Source: Kryptolebias marmoratus
Lineage: Eukaryota > Chordata > Actinopteri > Cyprinodontiformes > Rivulidae
Length of the DNA stretch: 64,000 nt
Reading direction: 5' to 3'
NCBI RefSeq assembly: GCF_001649575.2
Contig: NC_051453.1
Span: 14,108,562-14,172,561, forward strand
Part shown: one piece after another, positions 22,761 to 50,638 of the stretch
Numbering within the stretch: position 1 is the stretch's first letter
Layout: each line of letters opens with the position of its first letter
Notes under the pieces: generated by a model
Told to the model about the DNA's origin: nothing
Seen by the model: the letters and a program-made list of their open reading frames with translations, nothing else
Database searches by the model: none
Program-made: the position numbers and the translations under genes

Positions 22761-22769
22761 TTCCGGGAA
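22761..22769. promoter_or_regulatory. STAT-type GAS palindrome
   Basis: TTCCGGGAA, matching the TTCNNNGAA consensus, lies about 0.3-0.5 kb upstream of the second NFIL3-like gene. NFIL3 responds to cytokines in mammals, so the position is suggestive, but a 9-bp motif is easily fortuitous. Confidence 0.25.
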
Positions 22770-25121
22770 CCTGTGTGCTGATGTGATCCAAAGGGTTTAG
22801 ATTAGATTTTAATAAGTGCCCCCTCCCCTTTTTTAGAATAAATCAGATTCAGAAACGTCAGAAATCAAAATATTACTTCTTTCTGACATGATGCTAAAGC
22901 TAAACTTTAGCAATATTTCCTCTTTAAACTGCAGCGATGCAAACCTTTTAATTTGTTAGTCTGACATTTTTTTTCCCTAATGTAAACTTTAAAATGTTTG
23001 AATTACTTCCAGCAACATTTGTGCAGTCTATGCCTAATATTGAACAGCAACAACTACATGCAAACAAGGATATTTACTACTTTTCTTGGTACTTTCAGAA
23101 GTATCACCAGTAGTCGTCTAACATCAGTTTGAGTTTGCATTGGCACTCAACTTTATTTTTGTTGCAAGTATCACCTGGTGTTTTGCTGTCAGCTGTAAGG
23201 TAAGGCTGTTTCTATCTTCAGTGTTTCTGATATCCATTTATCTTCAGTGGAGCAAACTACAACCTCTGCATCCCTCCTGTTTGATCTAACCCTTTTGTCC
23301 CCGAGTATCCCTTAGCCTCATCTTCACTTGTCACCAACATTAGATTTTGTTTTTAATTGTACCATTTTCATAACAGTACTCTCACCTCATGCATAGATTC
23401 CCCCCCTCCTCCCCCAAGTGGCACAACCGCACTAAACAATACCACCACAATGCAAAGAGGGAGGGATTTCTATCAGGTTTGGGGTTGTTTAAAAAAAAAA
23501 AAAAGCAGCAGATTTTTCTGTGTGACTCAGAGTAACCACACAGGCCACACTCTGCCTTGTTCCAACAGTCAGATTTTAAAGTCGGTCCCTCAGATTTTTT
23601 AAAGAGAGGTCATAACACTGCAGGTCTGATCAGTTCCTTCCTCGTGGGCTAATAAAAAGAGGGAAACAAACACAACTTCCAACAATAACTGGAACAAGTC
23701 CTTATAGATGCCGGGACATCCAAAAGATTTGAAGGTGGGGAAAAACAAGTCTGAAATGTTATAAATGTGTTTTATTGCACACTTCTGACTGAAACTGGTC
23801 TTTTTGGGGATGTTTAATTGACAAAGAACATGATCAGAAACTTTTGTGGTCTGTCATGGTGGGACTACCTGCAGCAGCCACATCCTGGCTGCACGTTGCA
23901 GATGGTTTCTTCATCTGGATGACTTTTCTTGAGAAGTAAATATTCAGATTTTTATAGGATTATGCAATGACCAGTTTGGTAAATACCTTTAATGCTACTT
24001 AACACAGTTAGTGAAAGCCACTTTGTTCATTATTCATATTTTCTCTCCTTTTATATGCAGTCATCTCTAAGTAATTGATCAAAAGTGGATGTTTTCATTA
24101 AAGAAATAAATATATTTTAAATCTGGGCTGTGTGAGTTTAAAATTCACAAACAAAAGCACATTTGGTTATTTGTGTTTTTAACCAGAGGTTCTTAGGATA
24201 TTTTGTGAACGTTTCCTTAACCCTCTTGGTAAACACTAAACAAAGAATAATGATGTAAAGAAGTTCAGTTATTTTAATGACTCATTTTCAGTTTTCTGAC
24301 CTTTTTATTATGCCATATAAATACATAATTTTGTAATTGTTTGGCAGAATGTCTAAGTTTGTTGCTTTTTAAAATTTATTTATCTGTTCAAAGTATTCAA
24401 AGTTTCTTCCCAGTTCTGTAATAAGGATTTATGGCAGAAAGATAATGCCTGTTTCAAAATGAAATAAATCACAATGCTTTCTGTAAAGGTGACTCATTTG
24501 TGTTTATTCCTAAAAGCAAAACGACTCCTGCTCCTTCACTCTGCGGGGATCTTTGATTCATATCCTAAACTCTCCAATAAACTTGATTTAATAGGAGTCA
24601 TTACCACGCTGAAGTGTAAACTCTGTGCCTGAGTCATGAAAACAAGCCCCAACAAGCAGCTTCGATAACAACCATTCCCACAGCATGATGCTTCCACTGC
24701 AGTTCACATTTGACAAGAATTTTTTGGGAGGGGAGATCATTCCGTGCTTTCACTTTTAGCCATTCATTAACCACCCTTTATGATGTTTTCCATGGTTCAG
24801 TGTTGTCTTTGCTAAAGGGTAAAGAAGCTTTTTTTTCAGGATAATTCCAGGTAACATGAGATAGAAAGCTTTCAAAGAAAAAAAGTGTTGCTCAAATTGG
24901 ACCCGGGTCAGTATTTTAATTTTTCAAATTGGACAAGATTTGTTGCCTCCACAGAACACAGGAGGGGAGATAGCCTTCATCATAAAACTGAGACACTGTT
25001 GTTTTTGTGCCATCGTTTACGGCACGAAACAGCTGCATTGTCTTTTCCTGCTGTTTGCAGTTTATTGTCGGTGTATCTAGTCTAACATGTCCTCCTCTCT
25101 TCTCGGCTCTCTCTTCTCTAG

Positions 25122-25211
25122 ATGAATTTTAGGCACTGAGAAATTTTTCCAGGAGGTTTTCTTGGATCGAAGGACAAAGAACGGAGAAAAGGAGAACTGA
25201 GGAAGAACAAG
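25122..25211 (+). other. Candidate untranslated exon
   Basis: A long pyrimidine tract (CTCTCTTCTCGGCTCTCTCT then TCTCTAG) is followed by 90 bases ending AACAAG|GTAAAT. The signals are good on both sides. No open frame continues through it, so it would be a 5' UTR exon of atp8b3 or part of a noncoding RNA. Confidence 0.3.
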
Positions 25212-26954
25212 GTAAATGAGATGGGCTTTAAAGCTACAAGGAAACACAAAAGGACGTATTGGCTTAGACTTCAGGAACTTTTCTTAAAGAACTTGTCTCC
25301 CATGAGCTGAACACATGTTTGGGAATTATCCTTTAGTCTAGAAATAGTGCATTTTTAATGATAGCAACCAATACAAGAACCCCTCATACCCTTGCTGGTG
25401 GTGGGCCCATTAGTAATATATCTAAAGATCCATCCACCTACTCATCAAGAGTCACTGTCCCAACCTTTAAATCATATTCAGGTAGAAATTTTAACCTTTT
25501 TTACCTCCTGCTTCTGAGCACAACACATTATCTGGTCACTGCAGAAAACAATATGCAGTATTAAATATATAAATATGATGGTAAACATTATTATCCTATC
25601 TCAGATAAAACATCTATAAAGTGTAACATAATCCTTGTAATTCTATTTAGTTTTTTGTAGTTGTTTTAGTTAAGTTGTTTTTAAAGGGAACGATATGAAC
25701 ACTGATCGTACATTTTACAATACCATGGACAAAATCTTCAGCACATCTAACCGCTGCTGTGCACTGATTTCCTCCGTAAGTCTGGCACTGGTTCAATAGG
25801 GTTTTAATCCGACAGGTTTGGTTAGAACGAAGACGCTTTTTGCCAGTTTTTCTTCCAGTGATCGTAAAGCTCTTAGCAATGCTTTGTCAAACATGTTTAT
25901 GTTCACCCACACATTTCACTTAAGAAAGTTTTACCACTTGGTGACTCATCACAGGCAGATAGTCACAATACTTGTTCCTGTAAACTTTGATGTTGTTGTG
26001 TTACCCACCACCCCACTCCTCAAACTCCCACCTAACCTATGTTCTACTTGGTGCAACTTGCTGTCCTCTCTGCTCTTTTTGTATTTTATTTTTTTATTTT
26101 TTTGCTATGGCTTGACTTTAATCTACATAACATGTTTTTTATGCCATATAAAACCAGTTTCTTTTGTTTTAAAGGGGTCATTTGTCTAATTGTTTAGGTT
26201 GACTTCTGCTGGCCTGATTCCTGCTCCTTAACTCACAGCTGAGCTGTTAACCACTTTTTACAGGAAGTTGAGCCTCAGCGAGCTAGGAGGATGTCATTTC
26301 TTCACCCTCAACTGCAGTGGGTCCTTTGTACAGTCACATGGCAGGCTTACAGGCCTCTGAGCCATAAGTGCTTTCTTACATTCACAACACTGAAGACAAG
26401 ATGTGCTCAAAGGGTCACGCTGAGCTGCGATCCTGTCAGATAAAAAAAAAGATGAGCGAGTACACGCTGACATCAAGCAAATCTGTTGGTGCCCTATGTG
26501 ATCAAGAGCTTTTGTTTCCTATTTATCCTGTTTGGATGACAAGCCAGGCAAATTAAAACTTTTCAACCTTTCTTTTTTAAAAAACAGAGGGTACTTTGTT
26601 TGTCACTTTTAATGCAACTGACCTTACTTTACAGCTGTTTCTTTTTGCAAAGCTGAACAGAAAGCTGTCTTGACCTCTGTGCTTACTTTGTATAAACCAT
26701 CAGCAACATAATCTTACTCACTGTGGCTGTGTTTCCAGGTAATAGAACAGCTAGACCCGAGTCACTTTGACCCTGAGCTCCTCCCCGTTCCTTATGTATA
26801 TGTATATGCTGCATTTATAAAAAATGAAAAAATATGAACATGACTGTGTGTAGGAGCATTTTATTCACTTTGTTCTTTACAGCAATTTGTCTGGGATTTG
26901 AATTTGGATTACTCTGTGTGTTATTTTGTGTTTGAAAGTCTTAAGAGTTTAACA

Positions 26955-28285
26955 GAAGACAACTGGACTTTCCTATTTCTTGAAGATGTTTCATATTTTG
27001 TATGAACTGCTTCAGTTCTGATCGTGGGCTCAGAGTTCTGTTTACAAGCCCCTGTTGGTACAATCACAGATAAATCCCCCACTCTTCCTGTGACTCATTT
27101 TAGAGTTGTTTATGTGAGGTGTTGCAGGCACGTTTCAAAGTTTGAATGATTGTGAAACTGCCTGGGAAGAAGAACCATAGGTATTAGGTAGAGGAAATAT
27201 TTTGGTGCAGATTATCAGTCATCCAGGACATGGCGATCCCAAGAGCTTAGAGGACAACTGGACTTCTTTTCTGAATTGAAGGGGAAATTGTCATCTGGGT
27301 TGACAGTAGGCAGTAAGAATGTTCAGGAAGCAAGTGTTGGGAGAAGAAACTCTGAACAACAGCTCCAGTCTCACTCTAGACCAGCTTTAAAACACCACAG
27401 AGGACCAAAGTGCTGTACAGAGTCAGCAATAAAACATGGCTCACAAGGGACAAAATACATAGTAAGACACATAAGATCAGACAAAACTATAAAATCTATG
27501 CAAAAAAAATGGAATAAAATATCTCTTTACAAAGGGTTAAAAGCCAAGAAAAAAACTGGGTTTTAAGAAGAGTTTTAAAAGCAGACAATGAAGAAGCCTG
27601 TCTTAGATGGAGGGGGAGTTCGTTCCGCCCTTTAGCACGATTACTATACATATTGGTCAGCCAGGAAGCCTTGATAACACTCCACAGAACCGAACAAGGA
27701 GGAAAAGAAAAGCTTCAAATAGTACTCTTATCTCAAATGTTTCAGGAGCAACTGAGAAACTCAGAGGGATTTCCTCCAAACTCAACATTCTGGTACATTA
27801 AAAAAACAAACGGGATCCTCAAACAGAAGTTGGTTCATCCCAGCAAGGATTGTTCAAACCTCTACAACCAAAGTGCATGACACAGCACTAGACAGCCAGC
27901 TCTTCAGGCCAAAACCTAGCTGTCCACCTCATCTTAAAGATAAAGATCTTTTTCAAAGACACATTTTGGAAGAGGAGAAAAGAATGAAGGAGGTCATTTA
28001 GTTGTGTACCATGAATGAGGAAAAGCCTACAACGAATAAAGAAAGTGGTAGGTTTTGGGTTGGTTCTTTTTCCAAGGCACTTTGTAACGTGTGGCAGCAA
28101 CACAGAACATAAACAATTCACAGAAAGAATGGGTGGGTCAGTGATTCACTGGTGTTGTTGTTCCAACAGTGACTTATAAACCTGGAGCTCCTGAACCTCG
28201 ATCAGACCTGAAGAAGCCTTTCAGCTCAGAGGACCAAGAACAAAAAAGGTTCTGTTGCCTTTCAAGATGTCCTGGTTGAGACCCT
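26955..28285. repeat. Repeat block with inverted flanks
   Basis: The left flank (about 26960-27045) holds TTCTTGAAGATGTTTCATAT and GAACTGCTTCAGTTCTGATC. The right flank (about 28190-28285) holds GACCTGAAGAAGCCTTTCAG and TTCAAGATGTCCTGG, roughly the reverse complement. In between, 27380-27640 (GAGGACCAAAGTGCTGTACA, then a TTTAAAAGC-rich stretch) resembles another widespread fish repeat. It looks like nested or paired insertions. No intact coding region. Confidence 0.4.
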
Positions 28286-29923
28286 TCACTAACACTTTGT
28301 GTTTGGCTGCATTTTTGTAAGTTTATCTTTCAAACTTCCTTGTTTGTTTCAGTTCATTGGAGCCAGGTAAACCTATGGGCTCAGTATTTTCAGTTCAGTA
28401 TGTGGACCAGTCACCAGAGCATTAAAGTCAACAGGAGGCAGAAAATGTTGTTTTTTTGTTTTAGTGTCTGGATGAATAAACCATCAGAATCTACAGCAAC
28501 ATATTTCTTTTCTGCACGTAGAATATGCTTGTGGCATGTGCGGCTTTTCTGAATTTGGGGAATTTGAGGAATTGAACGAGTGGGTGTCAAACACATTGCG
28601 AAATATAAAACTTCATAGAAGCTAATCAGATTTAAAAGGTGCTACATATGTGTCGATGACATGTAACACCAAGTTCCTGCTGTGCTTCAGTCAAATTACA
28701 CAGTTTATAATGATACACTCCAAAAGACTATCATTTTTATTTAGTAATAAATGTCTGTAAACAGATGAAGAAAATTAATTTTGTGTGTATTTTAGGTTGA
28801 GTCGGACGTTTTCCATATATCAACGCTAAATAAATGACTTCATGCTGTTAAGTAATGGTAAGTTTTGTCAAAACAAACTGGCACTCACTTGATGGCAAGA
28901 AATTGAATAACTACAAATTGTTTATGATACACTGACTGAATTGATAGAGCAACTAATTATGGTCTGTTATGGTCTAGTCAGACATGTAGCATCCTGGTTA
29001 GCGTAGGGTCTCTGTAACTTTAAAGCCACTTCACGTTTAGCAGCTTATTTCCATTAAAATGAAGAAGCTAACATTTGTCATCTCCACCTCTTGTATTTTG
29101 CACTTGTTGCTGATGTGGCAGCATAACTGTGAATCTTAGCTAGAACTGGTGCGTGTGTGTGAAATGACATCCTTAGTTGCAAGAATGTGTGATGTGTTGA
29201 TATTAATAAGAAGCTGCTTTAGTTTGAACAGAGCTTGGTTTCTGGTCCGTGGACTTGATCGATTGAGTTCGGATTATTTTTTATCTCGTCAGTCACAGAT
29301 ATAACATGAAGCGGGGCTCTTTCTCTTCAGAATATCAAGGTGTATCAGAGTTTCCTTTTTAATTTGACAAAAAAAAAATATATATTGGGATTTAATTAAC
29401 ATTAATTTGGAGGTTTTAAATGGTGGAATTCAGCTTCTAGCTGGGAGTATTTTTAGCTTGAGCTTGCAGACTCGATGTGGTGAATCTCCACTGCAAACGC
29501 CGTTGTGGGGTTTGGCCAAAGAGTTAAACTGTGGAGGGGCCCAGCTACTGCCATGTGTCTGCAGAGGCCTAAGAGCGTCCGTTCCACACCAGTGGTGCAT
29601 CACCTTAACCACTCTGCTGCACAACCCAGCTGTAAATATAGATAGGAAAGATTGCCCCAGATATGTACGTGCATCCACGGGCAGACTCGTATTAGACATA
29701 AGATACACACACGTTCAGGTGTTAGTGTGTGGCCTTTGTGGGAGGCAACCTCACTAAGGGAACAGAAATGAGACAAAGAGATATGAAACCACAAATAGTG
29801 CATTTAACTGACATTTTGTGAGCATCAATTCAGTGAACGGCTTTTTGTTCGGAGCTGCCATTGTTTACAAAGTTACCCTTTCTGACCTCTGAATGAGTGT
29901 TAAACTGCAGTGGATGCTCACCT

Positions 29924-29938
29924 CCACCAGGTGGCATT
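29924..29938 (+). promoter_or_regulatory. CTCF-like motif
   Basis: CCACCAGGTGGCATT agrees with the CTCF core at 14 of 15 positions. It lies 1.5 kb before the atp8b3 start codon, between it and the NFIL3-like genes. Confidence 0.4.
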
Positions 29939-30765
29939 AGATCCATTAAGAAAAGGTGGAATGCCTATTGAACAGCCCCTAAATATATGACTCAAGCAGT
30001 CATACCAGGAATATCTGATGACAAATAAAGTTAACAAAAGGAAAGCTGGCCTTTTTTATTTAGCTTTAATACAAACGTAAAGTCATAAAGTGGAACCTTC
30101 ACTTTTATTGTAATTCTTATGTACATGTATTTGATGATTTGTTTTTCATGTTACATAAATAAGGTGTGGATGTTTGCATACGCGAGGGACACCACTGTTT
30201 AATGCAGCCTCTCTACAAACTAGGTAAAGTTTAGTTTTGGATTTAAACGTTGCAAGGCTGTGCATGGTTTTGATCAGGTTTGATGTATAAACACTGGAAC
30301 GACACAATAATACAATACAGAGCATTTAAAAGCTTTGGTGTCTGTGAGCATGCCTTGTCTGAATACAAAGTTTCACAGCTTTCACACGCTGGTAAACCAA
30401 TAGTCCCAGTGCTTCTCCTATACAGTAGCACCATTCTCTTATTGTCAGGCTTTGTAGGGCACATTAGAGATTTAGGTCAGGCAATGATCACTCACTGTGC
30501 CTAGTATCACCCTGAGTTATTCTACAAAATACTGATAGCCTCAAAGCTGCTTCGCTTCTTCTTCATTGCTGTTTCTCTCCTCAGGTGAGTGTGCACAGGG
30601 AGTACAGTGTGCAATGCTGTAATGTTCACCTGGGACAAAAACCAGGGTGTGGCGGCGAGGTTTTCATGTTGCCCGAGCATTAAGGAGTGAGATGAATTGA
30701 AAATGATTTGTTTTTTGCAAAGCAGGTGCAGAATTCTGATGTAAACGCTTTGCGTTGCTCTCTAG

Positions 30766-30850
30766 CCGTGGTCACCGGAGCTTCCTGAATCATATCTCAG
30801 CTATGTCACCTTGTTGCGAGTGTTTGACAAGGGCGCACAAAAGAGTGCAG
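30766..30850 (+). other. atp8b3: Candidate 5' UTR exon of atp8b3
   Basis: The acceptor GTTGCTCTCTAG and the donor GTGCAG|GTAAGT bound 85 bases. Joined to the coding exon at 31394, the frame of the proposed ATG has an upstream in-frame TGA, which supports that ATG. It would also create an overlapping upstream frame starting at the ATG in GCTATGTCACC and ending at a TAA just after the main start. Inference from splice signals. Confidence 0.35.
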
Positions 30851-31394
30851 GTAAGTTTTTTCTGAATGTATGGAGCTATTCATACTGTGCTGCTCAAACT
30901 GTAGTTAATTTGAAAAATCCAATTTGCTGTTTACCGGCCTTCATTCTTCTCTTTGTATGATTAACAGATGTGACCAGATGAATAAGATTTAAAGCTGCAG
31001 GTAAATATTTGCATGTGCTGATGAATCAGTTTGGTATAGAAAACCTGCAGGTTTGATGTTAATCTTAAAATCTGACCTGCCTCTTTCTCATATTTATCTT
31101 TTTCACCACCTCTGAGCAAAAACTCACTGCATTTCACCATTTTTCATCACAGAGGAGACTAGGACAAAATCTTTTACCTTAGTGACATGTTATGTTTTTA
31201 AAGTAGTTAATCAAGGACCTCCGATGACCAACCACTGGATGAAGACTGTTTGGCGAAAGTAACTTTTGACCGTCTGTCTTACAATCCATGTAAGTTTAAC
31301 ACCTTTGGGTAATAAGTGACAAAACTGGTAAAGGCACGTCACTTCAGAGGCATGCCACACCATTCTGTTTTCTACTTGATGTAGCATCTCCAGG

Positions 31395-47398
<16,004 letters not shown>

Positions 47399-47940
47399 TG
47401 ATTAAGCTTTAGGTTTCTGCGTCGGCAGACCAAATGGAGATTTAAAGACATTCCTCACAAACTGGTACAGATGGTAATGTTTACTTCACCCAAACTGACT
47501 GATTGGAGCCTTGATAGAAAAAGAAAGCTTGATTCAAGGACAAAGTAGTCGACACATTGAATGTGTTTGGGGTGCAAGGCTGCAGAGGGACACAGGAAAC
47601 CTTTGTGGACTGGGATAGATGTTGAGAACCTCATCACACGGGCCTCGTGCAAAAGTGGAAACCATGCACAAATCATTATTCATGCAAGAATAATGACTTG
47701 TGCATTTATTGTTTTGAATTTGAACGTGTGTTCATACTCATTTTCCAAAAACCAAAGGGTTGAAAAGATCACATGTCGCACTTTTGTGTTTTAAACATGA
47801 TTTCCCAGGCTATAGGGGAGCCACACCAGTTGATGGGTCCTGTTTTTTTTTTTTTTTTAAATAATGATGTCATTAAAATTGGTTTAAAGAATTGTTTACA
47901 CATATTTTGCTAATTGTCAATAAATATTTCTTATCTTTGT
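47399..47940 (+). other. atp8b3: atp8b3 3' UTR with poly(A) signal
   Basis: Noncoding sequence after the TAA at 47396-47398, with AATAAA at 47919-47924. This would place the transcript end near 47940, about 100 bp from the first poly(A) hexamer of the opposing onecut3 transcript. Confidence 0.55.
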
Positions 47941-49268
47941 TGAGGAAGTTTATTTTACTTTTGAACTCAGTGTTTCCCTTGAGTTTCACATACAAGAAAC
48001 CAACAGCTGGGCTTTGTTTTACAATTGTTTTATTTGTTAATTTATTTCAAAACACGCAATTTTACCCATATTATCCTTTTAAGTTTTTATTTTTCTGTAA
48101 CAGTTATTACTCAGATTTTTTTCCTTCTCAAGAGTCTCAACTAGAGTGAAACTAAAAGTCCTCCACAGGCTCTCCGGCTTCTGCAGTGGGAGGAGGGAGG
48201 AAGAGAGGCTTTCTGATCCGACGTGAGCGCGTTTGTTCCCCGTTTGTGTGTGTTTGTGCGGGCGGCGTGTGAAAAGTGTGTGTGAGGAAAAGAAATGCTT
48301 CACACCAGGATGTGTGTGTGTGTATGCAGATGTGTGTGTTTAAGTGCAAGACGTGGAATGTCCACATGGCCGGTGAATCGCAGGAACCCGTAGAGCAGCC
48401 CGGAGAGCTGAACATTGTCTTCTAGGTTTGGCAGCCAGATTGTCATACCTCTGATTTCATCTTTGGTTTCAGCAAACACTCTCAAAAGGCAGACTCACCC
48501 TCTCCAGCATGTGCCTGTGTCTGTTTGTGTGTCTGTCTGTCTGTCCAAGTGCAATATAAGCCACCATCTCCAGACGACTTTGTAAACTCAAGTAGGTACA
48601 ATGTAAGTGTCTTTGCATTGATTGTGGCCCTTCCTTGGCGCTGGGGACAAAGACAGTCAAACATTGTCGGGACAATGGAGCCATGAGCGGGGGAGGAGGT
48701 GGGGGTCAGCTTGCAGACATCAGCATGGACTCCATTTTGACGTCAGTGGCAGTTTGGGGCATTCTTGTGAAGCTATGTTGCTGTAAAGTGTGGTGTAACG
48801 CGGGGCGCTGTAGTGCTCTTCTCTCCCTTAGCCACTCCACCCAAAAACTGAGCGGCTGGGGTTGCCTTGCCCTCGTTGGGCTTATGGGATGAGTGGGGCG
48901 CGAAGAAAGGTGGAGGAGGGCAAAGAGTAGGTGTATATAAATGCAGAGGGGGAATGAAGGTTATACACTCTGACCCAGCAGCAACGATTAAGATTGGGGG
49001 GGTCAGGTGTTTGCATAGTTCTCTGTGCAAAAGCCACCAACCGGAGCCATTTTTATAATTCCTCGCGGCTGGCTACATCATCGTCAGATTAGCAGAAATC
49101 AGGTAGTAAGTGATGGAAACATGGTCTTTAAAACCAAAGCTCTCTCTTTTTTTTTGTACTCCTGCATAGAAGCAAGAGATGAGGCAGAGTGAAAAGCAAG
49201 AGTGAATTTGGCTGGTTTGGAAATAAAGGGATAGCTCACATCTTTTGAAGTGGGATTTTGTGGAAAGG

Positions 49269-49841
49269 TTATGAACTAATAATATCTTACCTGTTGTAGA
49301 GAGCTCTTTGCACAACCTCACTTTAGAGACATAGAGTTTAATTAAGGCCAGATTGATGAGCTAATGTCTAGCCTGAGCAGGGCCAAGATCAAAATATTTA
49401 CTTGCCATTGTCTAGTTTCCAAAATTTTATATCTATTTATGCAAACACTATTTTAAAAGCCTTTATATGACTATCAATTTCACATTACATGGTCATTTAG
49501 ATCAAATTATATTGTTATTTGCAGGTGCAGATAGCAAAGGCAGCTAACTATAGCACTTCTTGTGCAACCTGGGGCACTTCCAGTAGGAATATCATAAAGT
49601 TTCTGTTGAAAGAACCACATAATATGAATTTGACATTGATGTAAAGGCTTGTAAAGCATGTTCACATAAACCGCTATGAGATTTTTGAGAGTTCTTTTAA
49701 GACGTCAGTAATCCACTTTGGTCTTAACCCTGCTCAGACTAGCCATTATCTTATCAGTACTTTCAACATTAAACTCTATTCCTCCAAACTGAGGACGTTC
49801 AAACAGCTATCTAAAACAGGTAAGATACTAACTGTTCATAA
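49269..49841. mobile_element. TIR element family 2, copy 3
   Basis: 573 bp with long inverted ends: left TTATGAACTAATAATATCTT then ACCTGTTGTAGAGAGCT; right, read as reverse complement, TTATGAACAGTTAGTATCTT then ACCTGTTTTAGATAGCT. That is about 37 bp with few mismatches. It is noncoding inside. This is the best-preserved copy of the family in the window. Confidence 0.7.
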
Positions 49842-50623
49842 CTATTCCACATAATTTCACTTCAAATGATCCAAACTGTCACTTTAACTTTGAGATTTGG
49901 CCGTGATGGGAATGAGTATCTGGGTGAGCGGGAGCGGCAGGGCAGTCATTTGGCAGTCGCACGTTACAGCTTGTCTCGAGTCAGAGAGCCTCTTTTCCTG
50001 TGATTTTGCTCTTCCATCCTCCTCGTCCTCCTCCCCACTGGCCTGCCCTCTCTCTACCTTTTTTCTTGTTTTGAAACTGATTGTCTTCTACCATCACAAA
50101 GACACTTGGTTCTGATTGATTAACAGGTAACAGAAGAGGGAGAGCACAGTGTGACTGGGGGTGTCTACATCAGTCTCCACTGGCAACCTGTTCAGTCCAA
50201 CTCCAAAACGACACACAGATGCTGTTTGACAGTAAATGCAGACAACGTTTTAAGGTTGGGCGATTGGTTGCCACGTGGTACTGAAAGTTTGTTGGTCGGT
50301 CAGTCAGTAAGAAATGGTTTCAGATTTTTGCATGACAAATATTGCAACCCATAGCAAAGAAACATAAAGTAGAAAACACTGTCTCCACAGAGGTACAAAT
50401 GAACACAGATACACAGATTGAAGAAAAGCATGTAGACAAACATACAGGTATATTCAAGGCCGCTCGGATCTGTGTGTGTCCCTTTGATTAACTCCAAGTA
50501 AACAGCCTGTCTTTGGAAAAGCAAGACACACTTTTTCAAGACCCGAGTATGGACCCCAAGCTGAGGAATGAAGATTGAATGCTATTGATTGGGAGGAGAG
50601 GAGTTTGACCTCCCCCAGCACAC

Positions 50624-50638
50624 ACTGCCCCCTACTGT
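50624..50638 (-). promoter_or_regulatory. CTCF-like motif
   Basis: Read on the minus strand this is ACAGTAGGGGGCAGT, which agrees with the CTCF core at 14 of 15 positions. It lies between the atp8b3 3' end and onecut3. Confidence 0.35.

Larger units (their letters stand above)
22800..31394. other. Noncoding DNA before atp8b3 coding start
   Basis: About 8.6 kb, AT-rich, with no conserved reading frame. Contents: candidate untranslated exons at 25122-25211 and 30766-30850, a repeat block at 26955-28285, and a CTCF-like motif at 29924-29938. Otherwise it is ordinary intergenic or 5' intronic sequence. Confidence 0.45.

Noticed and set aside
27276..27880. Frames of 96, 64 and 75 residues
   Set aside because: They lie in a region resembling dispersed fish repeats, overlap in different frames, and show no domain or splice context.
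48152..49058. Several overlapping frames of 60-87 residues
   Set aside because: Low-complexity translations of GT-rich and purine-rich DNA, on both strands at once, with no conserved motifs.
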